DNA of 64,000 nt, taken from positions 21,264 through 85,263 of the forward strand of contig CAXTJP010000004.1 in the NCBI GenBank assembly GCA_964244615.1, read 5' to 3'. This DNA comes from BOG-908 sp964244615. GTDB taxonomy: Bacteria > Pseudomonadota > Alphaproteobacteria > Acetobacterales > Acetobacteraceae. A program made the position numbers and the translations under genes. The notes beneath the pieces were generated by a model. It was not told the origin of the DNA. It did not search any database and worked only from the letters and a program-made list of their open reading frames with translations. Of this stretch, positions 42,290 through 51,452 are shown piece by piece. Within the stretch, counting starts at the first letter, position 1. Each line of letters begins with the position of its first letter.

Positions 42290-44518
42290 TTACTCCCCTT
42301 GCGCCAGCGCAGCGGCCGCGCGGACCGGGTCGATGTGGCGGTTCTGCTGGTTCCAGAGCGTGCGATACACGGCGCACCGGTCCAGCAACACGTCATGCGG
42401 TGCAATATCCACCACGGCGCCCCGGTCGAGCACCATGATCAGGTCGCAATTCACCAGGCTGGACAGACGGTGCGACACGATGACCATCGTGCGTCCCTTG
42501 CCGATCCGGGTCAGGTTGGCGTTCACCAGCGCCTCGCTCTCCGGGTCCAGCGCGCTTGTCGCTTCGTCCAGGATCATGATCCGCGGGTTGGTGATCAGGG
42601 CACGGGCGATGGCCAACCGCTGTCTCTGGCCGCCGGAGATGTTCGCCGACCCTTCCTCGATCCAGGTATCGTAGCCCGAAGGCATACGCTCGATGAACTC
42701 CTCGGCACCGGCCAGACGGGCCGAACGCACGGCATCTTCGAGCGTCAGGCCCGGGCGGCCTGCCGTGATGTTGTCCCGGATCGTGCCGCGGAACAGGAAG
42801 TTGTCCTGCAGCACCACGCCGAAGCTGCGCCGGAGATGGCTGAGATTGATCTCCCGCAGCTCCGCCCCGTCAATTCGCACCGCGCCCGAATACTCGCGGT
42901 TGATGCCTTGCAGCAGTCGCGTGATGGTCGACTTGCCAGAGCCGCTTCGGCCGACCAGTCCCAGCATCGTCCCGGGTGGGATGGAGAAGCTGACCTTGTT
43001 CAAGGCCGGGCGCTGGCCGAGAGGATAGGTGAAGACGACGTCCTCGAAGGTGATCTGGCCTTCGAACTGCGGCCGCATGCCATCGGTCTGCGCCCGGGTC
43101 TCGGTGGGGTTGTTCAGCACCTTGGCGATCTGGCCCACCGCGGTGCGCACCTCGTGGAAGTCCTCCAGCAGGCGGGCGAACCCGACAAGCGGCGAGGCCA
43201 CACGGCCGCTGAGGATCATGAAGGCGATCAGTCCGCCCTTGTCCACCGTCGTGTCGTTCTGCAAGGCCAGGAACGCGCCGAACAGCACCACGCCGCGCGA
43301 CATGAACGTCTGCAACGGGTCGATCAACGTCTGCGGCCAGTTGCCCAGGCGGCCGGCAGCCAGGCGCCAACGTCCGGCATCGGCCACGCGCTCGTCCCAG
43401 ACGACCTTTTGCTGCGGCTCCAGCGCGAGCGACTTGACGGTACGAATGCCGTACACCGTCTCGCTCATCACCGCGCCCTTCTTGTGCTCGGCCTGAATCG
43501 ACAGCGCGATCAGCCGACCAACGGGACGCAGGAAGATCATGATGATCATCGCGATCATCCCGGCCACGGCGATCGACACCCAGGCCAGCGTCGGTTCCAT
43601 GTAGAACATGAACGGCAGCATCACCATCAGGGTGATACCGTCCAGGAACGTGTAGAGCAGCTTGCCGGTCAGGAACTCGCGAACCCGATAAACCTCGCGC
43701 AGTCGCGAGATAGTCTCGCCCGCCTGGCTGCGTTCGAAGTAGTCCAGCGGCAAGGACAGCAACCGGCTGAACACGTGCAGGTTCAACTGCACGTCCAGTC
43801 GCGCAGAGAGCACCAGCACCAGCTCCCGCCGTGCCCAGCCGATGATCATCTCGAACATCATCATGACGCCCATGATGCTGGTGAGCAAGTAGAAGGTGGA
43901 GAGGCTGTTGTACTCCAGCACGCGGTCCACCACCGCCATCACCATCAGCGCCGGAATGATGGTGAGCGCCGAGGTGGTGACTGAGGCGAAACCGATCTGC
44001 ACCAGGAACTTCTTCTGCTGCAGGACCTTGTTGAAAATCCAGCCGAGGGTGAACGGCGCCTCGCCCGCGCCCTGGCCGAACGGCCGCTTGACGAGAATGA
44101 CCTCGCCGCCCCAGGCCTGCTCCAGCCGCAGCCGGTCCACCGCCACGGGCGGCTCGCTGTCACGCGCGGTCGGGCTCTTGAGCCAAACGATGTCGCGCGC
44201 GGGATCGGCACCCACCACCAGGCCAGCCGTGCCGTCGCGCAACAGCAGCACCACCGGCGCCGCCTCCTTAAAGCGGAACAGGTTGCGCCACACCAGGCGC
44301 ATCGCGCGTGCGGTCATGCCCTGGTCACGCAGCCAGTTCACCAGCGAGGCGGGCGAGGGATACGGCTCGCCGGCCGGCCCGCGATAGGCGCTCATGTCCA
44401 GATCGATGCCGTGGAACCGGGCGGCCGCAACCACGGCGCGCAGGCGCAGCTCGGTCGGCGTCAGCGCCTCGGCGGCGGCATCGGACTCGATCTGTAGGGG
44501 CTCGGGAGTGTCTGACAC
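42290..44518 (-). CDS. Type I secretion ABC transporter with C39-like domain
   Basis: A 742-residue ABC exporter of HlyB/PrtD-like type, starting at GTG 44518 (GAGGA seven bases upstream). The N-terminal ~130 residues have a C39-peptidase-like fold but the catalytic cysteine region reads AARFHGIDLD, so it is a non-proteolytic C39-like domain as in HlyB. Six helices follow, then the nucleotide-binding domain: Walker A GLVGRSGSGKST, signature NISGGQRQRLAIARAL, Walker B IMILDEATSALD and H-loop SHRL. It probably exports RTX-type proteins directly to the outside with the HlyD partner downstream. Confidence 0.93.
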   Translation of the reverse strand: MSDTPEPLQIESDAAAEALTPTELRLRAVVAAARFHGIDLDMSAYRGPAGEPYPSPASLVNWLRDQGMTARAMRLVWRNLFRFKEAAPVVLLLRDGTAGLVVGADPARDIVWLKSPTARDSEPPVAVDRLRLEQAWGGEVILVKRPFGQGAGEAPFTLGWIFNKVLQQKKFLVQIGFASVTTSALTIIPALMVMAVVDRVLEYNSLSTFYLLTSIMGVMMMFEMIIGWARRELVLVLSARLDVQLNLHVFSRLLSLPLDYFERSQAGETISRLREVYRVREFLTGKLLYTFLDGITLMVMLPFMFYMEPTLAWVSIAVAGMIAMIIMIFLRPVGRLIALSIQAEHKKGAVMSETVYGIRTVKSLALEPQQKVVWDERVADAGRWRLAAGRLGNWPQTLIDPLQTFMSRGVVLFGAFLALQNDTTVDKGGLIAFMILSGRVASPLVGFARLLEDFHEVRTAVGQIAKVLNNPTETRAQTDGMRPQFEGQITFEDVVFTYPLGQRPALNKVSFSIPPGTMLGLVGRSGSGKSTITRLLQGINREYSGAVRIDGAELREINLSHLRRSFGVVLQDNFLFRGTIRDNITAGRPGLTLEDAVRSARLAGAEEFIERMPSGYDTWIEEGSANISGGQRQRLAIARALITNPRIMILDEATSALDPESEALVNANLTRIGKGRTMVIVSHRLSSLVNCDLIMVLDRGAVVDIAPHDVLLDRCAVYRTLWNQQNRHIDPVRAAAALAQGE

Positions 44519-44701
44519 GGCAGGTCCTCAGGATCTATGGCTGCGCCCCTAGCAAGGAAACTGCTTCCCTCGGCGCTCCGCAGGCAGCTCAATACCACGG
44601 AGTTTCCTGCGAATGACATAATTTTTGGCGGTATTGCTGGCCTGCGACGCCACCGTGCCGCTAAACCGGGCGCTCCCGGGAGACCCGTCAAGGAGACCGC
44701 G
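44519..44701. promoter_or_regulatory. Divergent control region between T1SS operon and acetyltransferase
   Basis: This 183-bp region lies between divergent starts. An AT-rich stretch GACATAATTTTTGG (about 44615-44628) is the only one in the gap and is the likely promoter core for one or both directions. No confident -35/-10 pair could be set. Confidence 0.35.
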
Positions 44702-45226
44702 TTGCAGATACGGACCGCCTCCGACGCCGACCTCCCCGAGATCCAGGCCATCTACGCCCACCATGTGCTGCACGGCACCGGCACCTTCGAGGAAATCCCC
44801 CCGAGCATCGAGCAGATGACCGGCCGGCGCGAAGCGGGCGTGACGGCGGGCCACGACTGGGTCGTGGCGCAGGATGCCACCGGCGTGCTGGGCTTTGGCT
44901 ACTACGGCCCGTTCCGCGCCCGCAGCGCCTACGACTGGACCGTCGAGGACAGCGTCTACGTGCGCGAAGACGTGCGCGGCCAGGGCGTGGGCAAGGCGAT
45001 CGTCGGCGAGTTGCTGGCCCGCGCCGAGGCACGCGGCTTCCGCCAGATGCTCGCGCTGATCGGCGACTCCGACAACATCGGCTCGATCGGCATGCACGCC
45101 AGCCTGGGTTTCCTACGCGCCGGCACCATGCGGGCCTGCGGCGTAAAATTCGGCCGCTGGCTCGACGTGGTCGTCATGCAGCGCCCGCTGGGCCGGGGCG
45201 ACCAGGACGTGCCGCAGACCCGATGA
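44702..45226 (+). CDS. GNAT acetyltransferase, phosphinothricin acetyltransferase-like
   Basis: A 174-residue protein from the TTG at 44702, preceded by AAGGAG with six-base spacing. The pattern LQIRTASDADLPEIQAIYAHHVLHG is broken here at GTGTFEE and continues with GFGYYGPFRARSAYDWTVEDSVYV and RGQGVGKAIVGELLA (acetyl-CoA P-loop), as in PAT/MddA enzymes that N-acetylate phosphinothricin, methionine sulfoximine or sulfone. The position next to metH fits a role in detoxifying methionine analogues, but this is inference. The 3' end overlaps a convergent gene by 53 bp. Confidence 0.86.
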   Translation: MQIRTASDADLPEIQAIYAHHVLHGTGTFEEIPPSIEQMTGRREAGVTAGHDWVVAQDATGVLGFGYYGPFRARSAYDWTVEDSVYVREDVRGQGVGKAIVGELLARAEARGFRQMLALIGDSDNIGSIGMHASLGFLRAGTMRACGVKFGRWLDVVVMQRPLGRGDQDVPQTR

Positions 45227-45560
45227 CCCCGTCGCCGGTACTATAGCACGAGGCGACGACCGCATCGCCCGCCAGGGCCGCCTCAAGCGCCGCCCGCCCC
45301 GCCTCTGTCGCGGTGCACGCCACCACGCGGCGGAAGAACGGCACCTCGCCCCGTGCCCGCGCCTGCACCAGCGAAGCGAGCGCTCGGGCCGCCTCGCTCC
45401 GCGGCGCGCAGCAGGAGCAGCCCGGCGCATGCCCGTCCGCCGCCGAGGCCGTGAAGCTCATGGCGGCCTGCGGATGGCCGCCCTCGGCCAGCAGCGCGTC
45501 GTCCGGCCCTGCATGGTCCGCCCGGCCGAAGATGACCGGTATGCGTAAATCAGAAACCAT
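45174..45560 (-). CDS. Small Cys-rich protein of unknown function
   Basis: A 128-residue protein, ATG at 45558-45560. Visible features are a CSCC motif at about residues 48-51 (GCSCCAPRSEAARAL) and a following helix-strand pattern QARARGEVPFFRRVVAC. The motif could bind metal, as in CobW-neighbourhood proteins, but I do not recognise the family with certainty. The C-terminal part is low-complexity and overlaps the convergent acetyltransferase by 53 bp, so the true stop or frame deserves a check. It is divergent from metH with 66 bp between starts. Confidence 0.6.
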   Translation of the reverse strand: MVSDLRIPVIFGRADHAGPDDALLAEGGHPQAAMSFTASAADGHAPGCSCCAPRSEAARALASLVQARARGEVPFFRRVVACTATEAGRAALEAALAGDAVVASCYSTGDGVIGSAARPGRPGPAGAA

Positions 45561-45626
45561 GAATTACCACCCTGCCACCTTATATCGGTGCTCCAAGACG
45601 CCGTTCCATGACTGCGAGGCCCCGAG

Positions 45627-48600
45627 TTGACCCGACCCCATTTGCTGGATGCGCTGCGCGATCAGGTCCTGCTCTGCGACGGCGGCACCGGCAGCCGCGT
45701 CCAGGCCATGGACCTCGACACCGACCGCGACTACTGGGGCCAGGAAAACTGTACCGACATCCTGAACCTGTCCCGCCCCGACCTGGTGCGCGACATCGCC
45801 CGCGGCTACTTCGCCGCCGGCGCCGACATGGTCGAGACCAACACCTTCGGCGCCTCCCCCATCACGCTGAGCGAGTTCGGCCTGTCCGATCGCGCCCGCG
45901 AGATCAACCGTGCCGCCGCCGGCCTGGCCCGAGAGGCGGCGAACGAGTTCTCCGACGGCCGCCACCGCTGGGTGCTGGGCGGCGTCGGCCCCGGCACCAA
46001 GCTGCCCTCGCTCGGCAACATCGACTACGACACGCTGGAAGCGGGCCTCGCCGAACAGTGCCGCGGCCTGATCGACGGCGAGGTGGACGCCTTTCTCATC
46101 GAAACCTGCCAGGACACGCTGCAGATCAAGGCTGCGGTCAACGGTGCCCGCATCGCCCGCGCCGAAGCCGGCCGCGACACGCCGATCTTCGTCCAGGTCA
46201 CCGTCGAGACCACCGGCACCCTGCTCGTCGGCCCGGACATCGCCACCGCCGCCACCGTGGTCCACGCGCTGGACGTGCCGCTCATCGGCCTGAACTGCGC
46301 CACCGGGCCGCAGGAGATGGCGGAACACGTGCGCTGGCTGGCCGCCAACTGGCCAGGCCTGCTCAGCGTGCAGCCCAACGCCGGTCTGCCCGAACTGGTG
46401 GACGGCCAGACCCGCTACCCGCTCGGCGCCGACGCCATGGCGAGCTGGATGGAGCGCTTCGTCGAGGAAGACGGCCTCAACCTGATCGGCGGCTGCTGCG
46501 GCACGGACGTCCCCCACATCCAGGCGCTGGACGCGATGCTCCGCCGCCGCGCCTCGGCCAAGGGCAGCGGCTTCCGCCCGGCGCCGGTCGCCCGCACCGT
46601 CATCTGGGTGCCCTCCGTCGCCAGCCTGTACAGCGCCACGCCGTTGCGCCAGGACAACAGCTTCTTCTCCATCGGCGAGCGCTGCAACGCCAACGGCTCG
46701 AAGAAATGGCGCGAGCTGCAGGAAGCCGGCGACTGGGACGGCTGCGTCAGCGTCGGCCGCGAACAGACCGCCGAGGGCTCCAACAGCCTGGACATCTGCA
46801 CCGCCTTCGTCGGCCGCGACGAGACCGCCGAGATGAACGAGATCATCCGCCGCTTCACCAACTCGGTGAACGCCCCCCTGGTGATCGACAGCACCGAAAC
46901 CCCGGTCATCGCCAGCGCGCTCAAGCTCCACGGCGGTAAGCCGATCATCAACTCCATCAACTTCGAGGACGGCGAAGCCGCCGCCACCGACCGCCTGATC
47001 CTCGCGAAGAAGTTCGGCGCCGCCGTCATCGCGCTCACCATCGACGAGACCGGCATGGCCAAGCAACCGGAGCAGAAACTCGCCATCGCCGAACGCCTGG
47101 TCGCCTTCGCCTGCGGCCGCTTCGGCCTGCCGCAGAGCGACCTGCTGATCGACCCGCTCACCTTCACCATCGCCACCGGCAACGAGGACGACCGCAAGCT
47201 CGCCTGCTGGACGCTGGACGGCATCAAGCTGATCCATGACCGCTTCCCCGACATCCAGATCATCCTCGGCCTCTCCAACGTCAGCTTCGGCCTCAACCCC
47301 GCCGCCCGCGCCGTGCTGAACTCCGTCTTCCTCGACCACGCCGTACGCGCCGGCATGACCGGCGCCATCGTCCATGTCAGCAAGATCAAGCCGCTGCACC
47401 TGATCGCCCCCGAGGAGGTGGAGGTGTGCGAGGACCTGATCTTCGACCGACGACGCGAAGGCTACGACCCGCTGCAGCGCCTCCTCGAAATCTTCGCCGA
47501 CCGCAAGCTCGCCGAAACCGCCAAGCGCGCCAAATCCGAAACCGTCGAGGGCCGCCTGCGCGACCGCATCGTCGATGGCGACCGCAAGGGCCTCGAAGCC
47601 GAGCTCGACACCGCACTGGCCACACACGAACCGCTCGCCATCATCAACGACATCCTCCTCGGTGGCATGAAAACCGTCGGCGACCTGTTCGGTGCCGGCA
47701 AGATGCAGCTCCCCTTCGTGCTTCAGAGTGCGGAGACCATGAAGGCCGCCGTCGCCTACCTCGAACCCATGATGACGCGCGTCGCCGGCCAGGAAAAAGG
47801 CACCATCGTGCTCGCGACCGTGAAGGGCGACGTGCACGACATCGGCAAGAACCTGGTGGACATCATCCTGACCAATAATGGTTACCGGGTGGTGAACCTC
47901 GGCATCAAGGTCAAGCTCGCCGACATGGTCGAGGCCGCGAAAGCGAACCGCGCCCACGCCATCGGCATGTCCGGCCTGCTGGTCAAATCCACCGTCATCA
48001 TGCGCGAGAACCTCGAGGAGATGTCGCGCCAGGGCCTGGAAATCCCCGTCCTGCTCGGCGGCGCGGCGCTGACCCGAAACTACGTCGAAGACGACTGCGT
48101 CGCCGCCTATGCCTGCGGCCGCGTCGCCTACGCCCGCGACGCGTTCGACGGCCTGCATCTGATGGACCGCGTCACCGGCAACGGTTTCGACGACTACCTC
48201 TCCGCCCTGCAGGCCAAACGCAGCGGCCGCGCGCGCAACACCAAGCGCAGCCTTGGGAAAGCCGACGAACGCGCCTGGCGCCCGATCGACCTGGCCACCG
48301 TCCAGGCCCGCCGCCGCCGCCTCACCCAGACCACGCCGGTGATCGAACCCCCCTTCTGGGGCCCGCGCCTGATCGAGGCCCCGGCCAAGGCCATCGTGCC
48401 CTTCCTCAACGAACGCAGCCTCTACCAATTCCAGTGGGGCTTTCGAAAACAGGGCAAGAACCTCGACGACTTCCTGGGCTGGGCCAAACAGGAACTGCGC
48501 CCGATCATGAAGCGCATGCTCGCCACCTGCGAATCCGAAAACATCCTGCGCCCGCAAGCCATCTACGGCTACTGGCGCGCCGCGGGCCAAGGCAACGACC

Positions 48601-49127
48601 TGATCCTGTTCGAACAGGACGGCACCACCGAGATCGCCCGTTTCACCCTGCCCCGCCAACCCCGCGAGGACGGCGACTGCATCGCCGACTTCTTCCGCGA
48701 CGTGGACGAAGCCGAACGCGACGTCATCGGCCTGCAAGTCGTCACCGTCGGCCAGGCCGCGTCGGACACCGCCCGCCTCTGGTTCGAAGACAACCGCTAC
48801 CAGGATTACCTTTACCTGCACGGCCTTTCGGTAGAGATGGCCGAAGCCATGGCCGAATACGTCCACAAACGCATCCGCGCCGAACTGGGTTTTTCCAGCG
48901 AAGACGACCGCGACATGGAGCGCATGCTCGCCCAAGGCTACCGCGGCTCCCGCTACTCCTTCGGCTACCCGGCCTGCCCCCGCGTGGAAGACCAGGACAT
49001 GCTGCTGCGGATGCTGGACGCGGAGCGCATCGGCGTGTCGCTGTCCGACGAGCACCAGTTGCACCCGGAACAGAGCACGAGCGCGATCGTGGTGGTGAAT
49101 CCGAGCGCGAAGTATTTCAGCGTTTAG
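45627..49127 (+). CDS. metH: Cobalamin-dependent methionine synthase
   Basis: A 1166-residue protein that transfers the methyl group of 5-methyltetrahydrofolate to homocysteine. It has all four modules: the homocysteine domain with zinc ligands Cys224 (GLNCATGP) and Cys290-Cys291 (GGCCGTD); the pterin domain (IGERCNANGSKKW, VIDSTE); the B12 cap and cobalamin domain with the cobalt-ligand His737 in DVHDIGKN; and the AdoMet activation domain (YPACPRVEDQ, DEHQLHPEQST). The start is the TTG at 45627 with GAGG upstream; no ATG is in frame. It is monocistronic and followed by a double hairpin. Confidence 0.97.
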   Translation: MTRPHLLDALRDQVLLCDGGTGSRVQAMDLDTDRDYWGQENCTDILNLSRPDLVRDIARGYFAAGADMVETNTFGASPITLSEFGLSDRAREINRAAAGLAREAANEFSDGRHRWVLGGVGPGTKLPSLGNIDYDTLEAGLAEQCRGLIDGEVDAFLIETCQDTLQIKAAVNGARIARAEAGRDTPIFVQVTVETTGTLLVGPDIATAATVVHALDVPLIGLNCATGPQEMAEHVRWLAANWPGLLSVQPNAGLPELVDGQTRYPLGADAMASWMERFVEEDGLNLIGGCCGTDVPHIQALDAMLRRRASAKGSGFRPAPVARTVIWVPSVASLYSATPLRQDNSFFSIGERCNANGSKKWRELQEAGDWDGCVSVGREQTAEGSNSLDICTAFVGRDETAEMNEIIRRFTNSVNAPLVIDSTETPVIASALKLHGGKPIINSINFEDGEAAATDRLILAKKFGAAVIALTIDETGMAKQPEQKLAIAERLVAFACGRFGLPQSDLLIDPLTFTIATGNEDDRKLACWTLDGIKLIHDRFPDIQIILGLSNVSFGLNPAARAVLNSVFLDHAVRAGMTGAIVHVSKIKPLHLIAPEEVEVCEDLIFDRRREGYDPLQRLLEIFADRKLAETAKRAKSETVEGRLRDRIVDGDRKGLEAELDTALATHEPLAIINDILLGGMKTVGDLFGAGKMQLPFVLQSAETMKAAVAYLEPMMTRVAGQEKGTIVLATVKGDVHDIGKNLVDIILTNNGYRVVNLGIKVKLADMVEAAKANRAHAIGMSGLLVKSTVIMRENLEEMSRQGLEIPVLLGGAALTRNYVEDDCVAAYACGRVAYARDAFDGLHLMDRVTGNGFDDYLSALQAKRSGRARNTKRSLGKADERAWRPIDLATVQARRRRLTQTTPVIEPPFWGPRLIEAPAKAIVPFLNERSLYQFQWGFRKQGKNLDDFLGWAKQELRPIMKRMLATCESENILRPQAIYGYWRAAGQGNDLILFEQDGTTEIARFTLPRQPREDGDCIADFFRDVDEAERDVIGLQVVTVGQAASDTARLWFEDNRYQDYLYLHGLSVEMAEAMAEYVHKRIRAELGFSSEDDRDMERMLAQGYRGSRYSFGYPACPRVEDQDMLLRMLDAERIGVSLSDEHQLHPEQSTSAIVVVNPSAKYFSV

Positions 49128-49135
49128 GTAAGGTC

Positions 49136-49183
49136 AGGGGCGCTGCCCCTGGACCCCGCTGGGGCCCGCGGCCCCAGGCCCCT
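49136..49183. terminator. Double GC hairpin downstream of metH
   Basis: Two perfect stems lie head to tail: AGGGGC-GCT-GCCCCT (49136-49150) and GGGGCC-CGC-GGCCCC (49161-49175), followed by AGGCCCCT which can also pair back to the first arm. There is no T run, so this may be a factor-dependent terminator or a GC-rich intergenic repeat of the kind common in this group. Confidence 0.55.
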
Positions 49184-49602
49184 CATAGAATTTCCTGAAG
49201 AAAATAGAGCTTGCAGCTCGTCATTCACCCTGGTGCAGCCGATACTTTGTGGTCGGGCTCGGACACTCTTCGACCAGAACTCTCGCCTGCTCGCCGTTTG
49301 CCCCAAAAGCCGCAGGGTCACGTGCTGACGGAGGATCAGACCGTCAACTTCGTCTCGCGGTCTGACGGTAGCCGTGCGGATCGGGCTTTGCTCGGGTTGA
49401 CAGCCGCGATTTGGTTCTCCGTCGAGGCGGGGCACTCTGTCCTCGCTTTTGATGCCTGCCTTGGCGGCGGGCCTACCAGGTGTACAGTAGTCACGGACCA
49501 AGTCTCGCCGCACGCTCGAGGCGCAGGCTTGCGACAGCACACGAGGCGACTCGCGGGGCAGAGCGCAAGCTGATTTTTTGTCGCGCCACCACAGGAGGAC
49601 GG
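49184..49602. other. Gene-poor, lower-GC spacer between metH and acyltransferase
   Basis: About 420 bp. Open frames of up to 120-138 codons exist on both strands, but none has a convincing ribosome binding site or family signature. Composition is less GC-rich than the flanks. It may contain a decayed gene; the promoter of the acyltransferase gene should be near its right end. Confidence 0.35.
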
Positions 49603-50775
49603 GTGCAAAAACCGGTTTCCGTCACAGGCGGCGAAGTCTCGGCCCGCAATCCCGGCATCGACGCGCTGCGGGGCCTGTGCATCTTGCTGGTGGTGGTCCA
49701 TCACACGGCGCTGCGCATCCCGTTGCAGAACACCGGGTTGGCCGCGATCGTGCCGCAGCGCGTCCTGCTGGCACTGGGCTACAACGGCTACGAGGCGGTG
49801 TTCGTCTTCTTCGTCGTGTCCGGCTTCCTAATCACCGGCACGTCGCGGCGTCGCTGGTCCTCGCTCGGCCGCATCGACCTGCGCGCGTTCTACCTGCGCC
49901 GGTTCGCCCGCATCGCACCTTGCCTGCTGCTGCTGGTGGCCGTGCTATCGGCGTTCGACCTGCTGCATGTGCCGGGCTTCACCATCGACCGACAGGGCCA
50001 GACGCTGAGCCGCGCCGTGTTCTCCACGCTGGCCCTGCACCTGAACTGGTACGAGGGCCGCACCGGCTACCTGCCCGCGGGATGGGACGTGCTGTGGTCG
50101 CTCTCGATCGAGGAAGTGTTTTACATCGGCTTCCCGCTCACCTGCCTGCTCGCCCGGCGCGCCACGGTGCTGCTGGTCGTGCCGCTTGTGCTGCTCGCCC
50201 TGTCGCTACCCGTGACACGCGGCATGCTGTCCGGCAACGAGATCTGGCAGGAGAAGGCCTACCTGCCGGGCATGGCCGCGATAGCGACGGGCGTGCTGGC
50301 AGCGTTCTGGGCGGATGCCTTACCCCGCATGGGTCATGGCGCTTGGGCCGTGCTGGGCTGGCTCGGCATCGCCTGCATCGGCGCCGTGCTGCTCATGGAG
50401 GATCTGCTCTGGCGCGTGCTCGGCGAGGAGACGATGCTGGTCCTGACGTTCGGCACCGCATTCTTGGTGATGGCGTTTGAATATGGTTGGGGCGCCACAC
50501 GCCTACCCACCTGGACCGGCTGGCTGCGCTCCAACGGCCGACTCAGCTACGAAATCTATCTCACGCACATGTTCGTCGTTCTGCCCGCTGTCGGACTGTT
50601 TCGGAGGACCGGCGGTAGCCTATGGCTGGGCTGGCTGTGGTTCCCGCCGACCGTCGCTCTTGCATGGGCGCTGGGCTGGGTCGTTGACCGAGCAATTTCG
50701 ACACCCACGTACCGTAGGCTCGTCATCAGATGCGCACCGACATGGTCTAGCGCCGTGCATGCCTCGCCATCGTGA
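49603..50775 (+). CDS. Acyltransferase-3 family membrane protein (OafA/YrhL-like)
   Basis: A 390-residue protein from the GTG at 49603 with a strong AGGAGG upstream; the in-frame ATG at 49480 is less likely. The N-terminus has the acyltransferase-3 hallmark GIDALRGLCILLVVVHHTA (catalytic His), then FFVVSGFLITG, FYLRRFARIAP and SLSIEEVFYIGFPL; about ten helices. It O-acylates a sugar on LPS, EPS or another envelope glycan. It stands alone, outside the EPS block. Confidence 0.88.
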   Translation: MQKPVSVTGGEVSARNPGIDALRGLCILLVVVHHTALRIPLQNTGLAAIVPQRVLLALGYNGYEAVFVFFVVSGFLITGTSRRRWSSLGRIDLRAFYLRRFARIAPCLLLLVAVLSAFDLLHVPGFTIDRQGQTLSRAVFSTLALHLNWYEGRTGYLPAGWDVLWSLSIEEVFYIGFPLTCLLARRATVLLVVPLVLLALSLPVTRGMLSGNEIWQEKAYLPGMAAIATGVLAAFWADALPRMGHGAWAVLGWLGIACIGAVLLMEDLLWRVLGEETMLVLTFGTAFLVMAFEYGWGATRLPTWTGWLRSNGRLSYEIYLTHMFVVLPAVGLFRRTGGSLWLGWLWFPPTVALAWALGWVVDRAISTPTYRRLVIRCAPTWSSAVHASPS

Positions 50776-51056
50776 TGATCGAGGCTTCGTGCAAGGCGGG
50801 CGTCCGCACGCGTAGAGCGGAAAAGAGCAGCTCCTTCCGCCGTTTCCACACCCAGCCAGGATATTCTTTGCGGCGTGCTTAATGATACATTGTTCGGTGA
50901 ACTCTCCAAGAACTCGGATCAGAACCGTAAGAATGCCCACACCCGCAAAGCGGAAGGCCTTTCGTTTTCCGCCCTACGACGCCGAACGACCTGTGGGCAA
51001 TACGCCTCCATCACCATTGAACCCCAAGCAAACGCGGGTCCACACGCGACGAGACG
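50776..51056. other. Intergenic region without supported gene
   Basis: About 280 bp between two genes facing each other. It has an AT-richer island (about 50870-50900) but no ORF that I can support. The open frames seen on the plus strand continue antisense through the PH-domain gene. Confidence 0.35.
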
Positions 51057-51452
51057 TCAGGAAGCATCGCCACTCACGCCACTCCGCACGGCCTCCAACA
51101 CCGTCCGCAGCGCCTCATGCCCCACACTAAACACATCCGGAACGATAAGGACCACCTCGCCCTCTGGGTCACGCACGATCACCCCACTCATGTTGCCACC
51201 CCGGCCCGCCAGTGTCAGTGCCGAGACGCTGACCAACTTGCCGATCCGCGTCCACGGCACCGAACGCCGCCCCGGCAACGTGCGAAGCACCAATCCATCC
51301 GGCCCGACCGACAGCCAGGTCACGGCGGGATAGACCAGCTGCACATACCCGACCAGCAACACTCCGAGCATCACAAGTACTGGCTGTCCCTCGATGCGGC
51401 CATGCACCACACCGTGCAGCAGATAACCGGCAGCGCCAGCCGCCATCAGCAC
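51057..51452 (-). CDS. PH-domain membrane protein with uncertain start
   Basis: The called frame begins at GTG 51452 (131 residues): a hydrophobic N-terminus (GYLLHG ... VLVMLGVLLVGYVQLVY) and a bacterial PH-like beta domain (VGPDGLVLRTLPGRRSVPWTRI, GVIVRDPEGEVVLIV, followed by a C-terminal helix). The frame stays open 28 more codons to a TAG at 51534-51536, including the hydrophobic FLDIIGC, but has no ATG, GTG or TTG there, so the N-terminus may be truncated by mutation or start at a rare codon. Function unknown. Confidence 0.62.
   Translation of the reverse strand: MLMAAGAAGYLLHGVVHGRIEGQPVLVMLGVLLVGYVQLVYPAVTWLSVGPDGLVLRTLPGRRSVPWTRIGKLVSVSALTLAGRGGNMSGVIVRDPEGEVVLIVPDVFSVGHEALRTVLEAVRSGVSGDAS

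Noticed and set aside
45564..49064. Minus-strand ORF of 1166 codons antisense to metH
   Set aside because: It mirrors metH almost base for base; GC-rich coding DNA leaves the antisense frame free of stops. The translation is repetitive in His, Gly, Val and Gln and matches no family.
49124..49540. Minus-strand ORF of 138 codons in the spacer after metH
   Set aside because: No ribosome binding site or recognisable motif, and it runs into the terminator-like hairpins; could be a decayed gene but cannot be supported.
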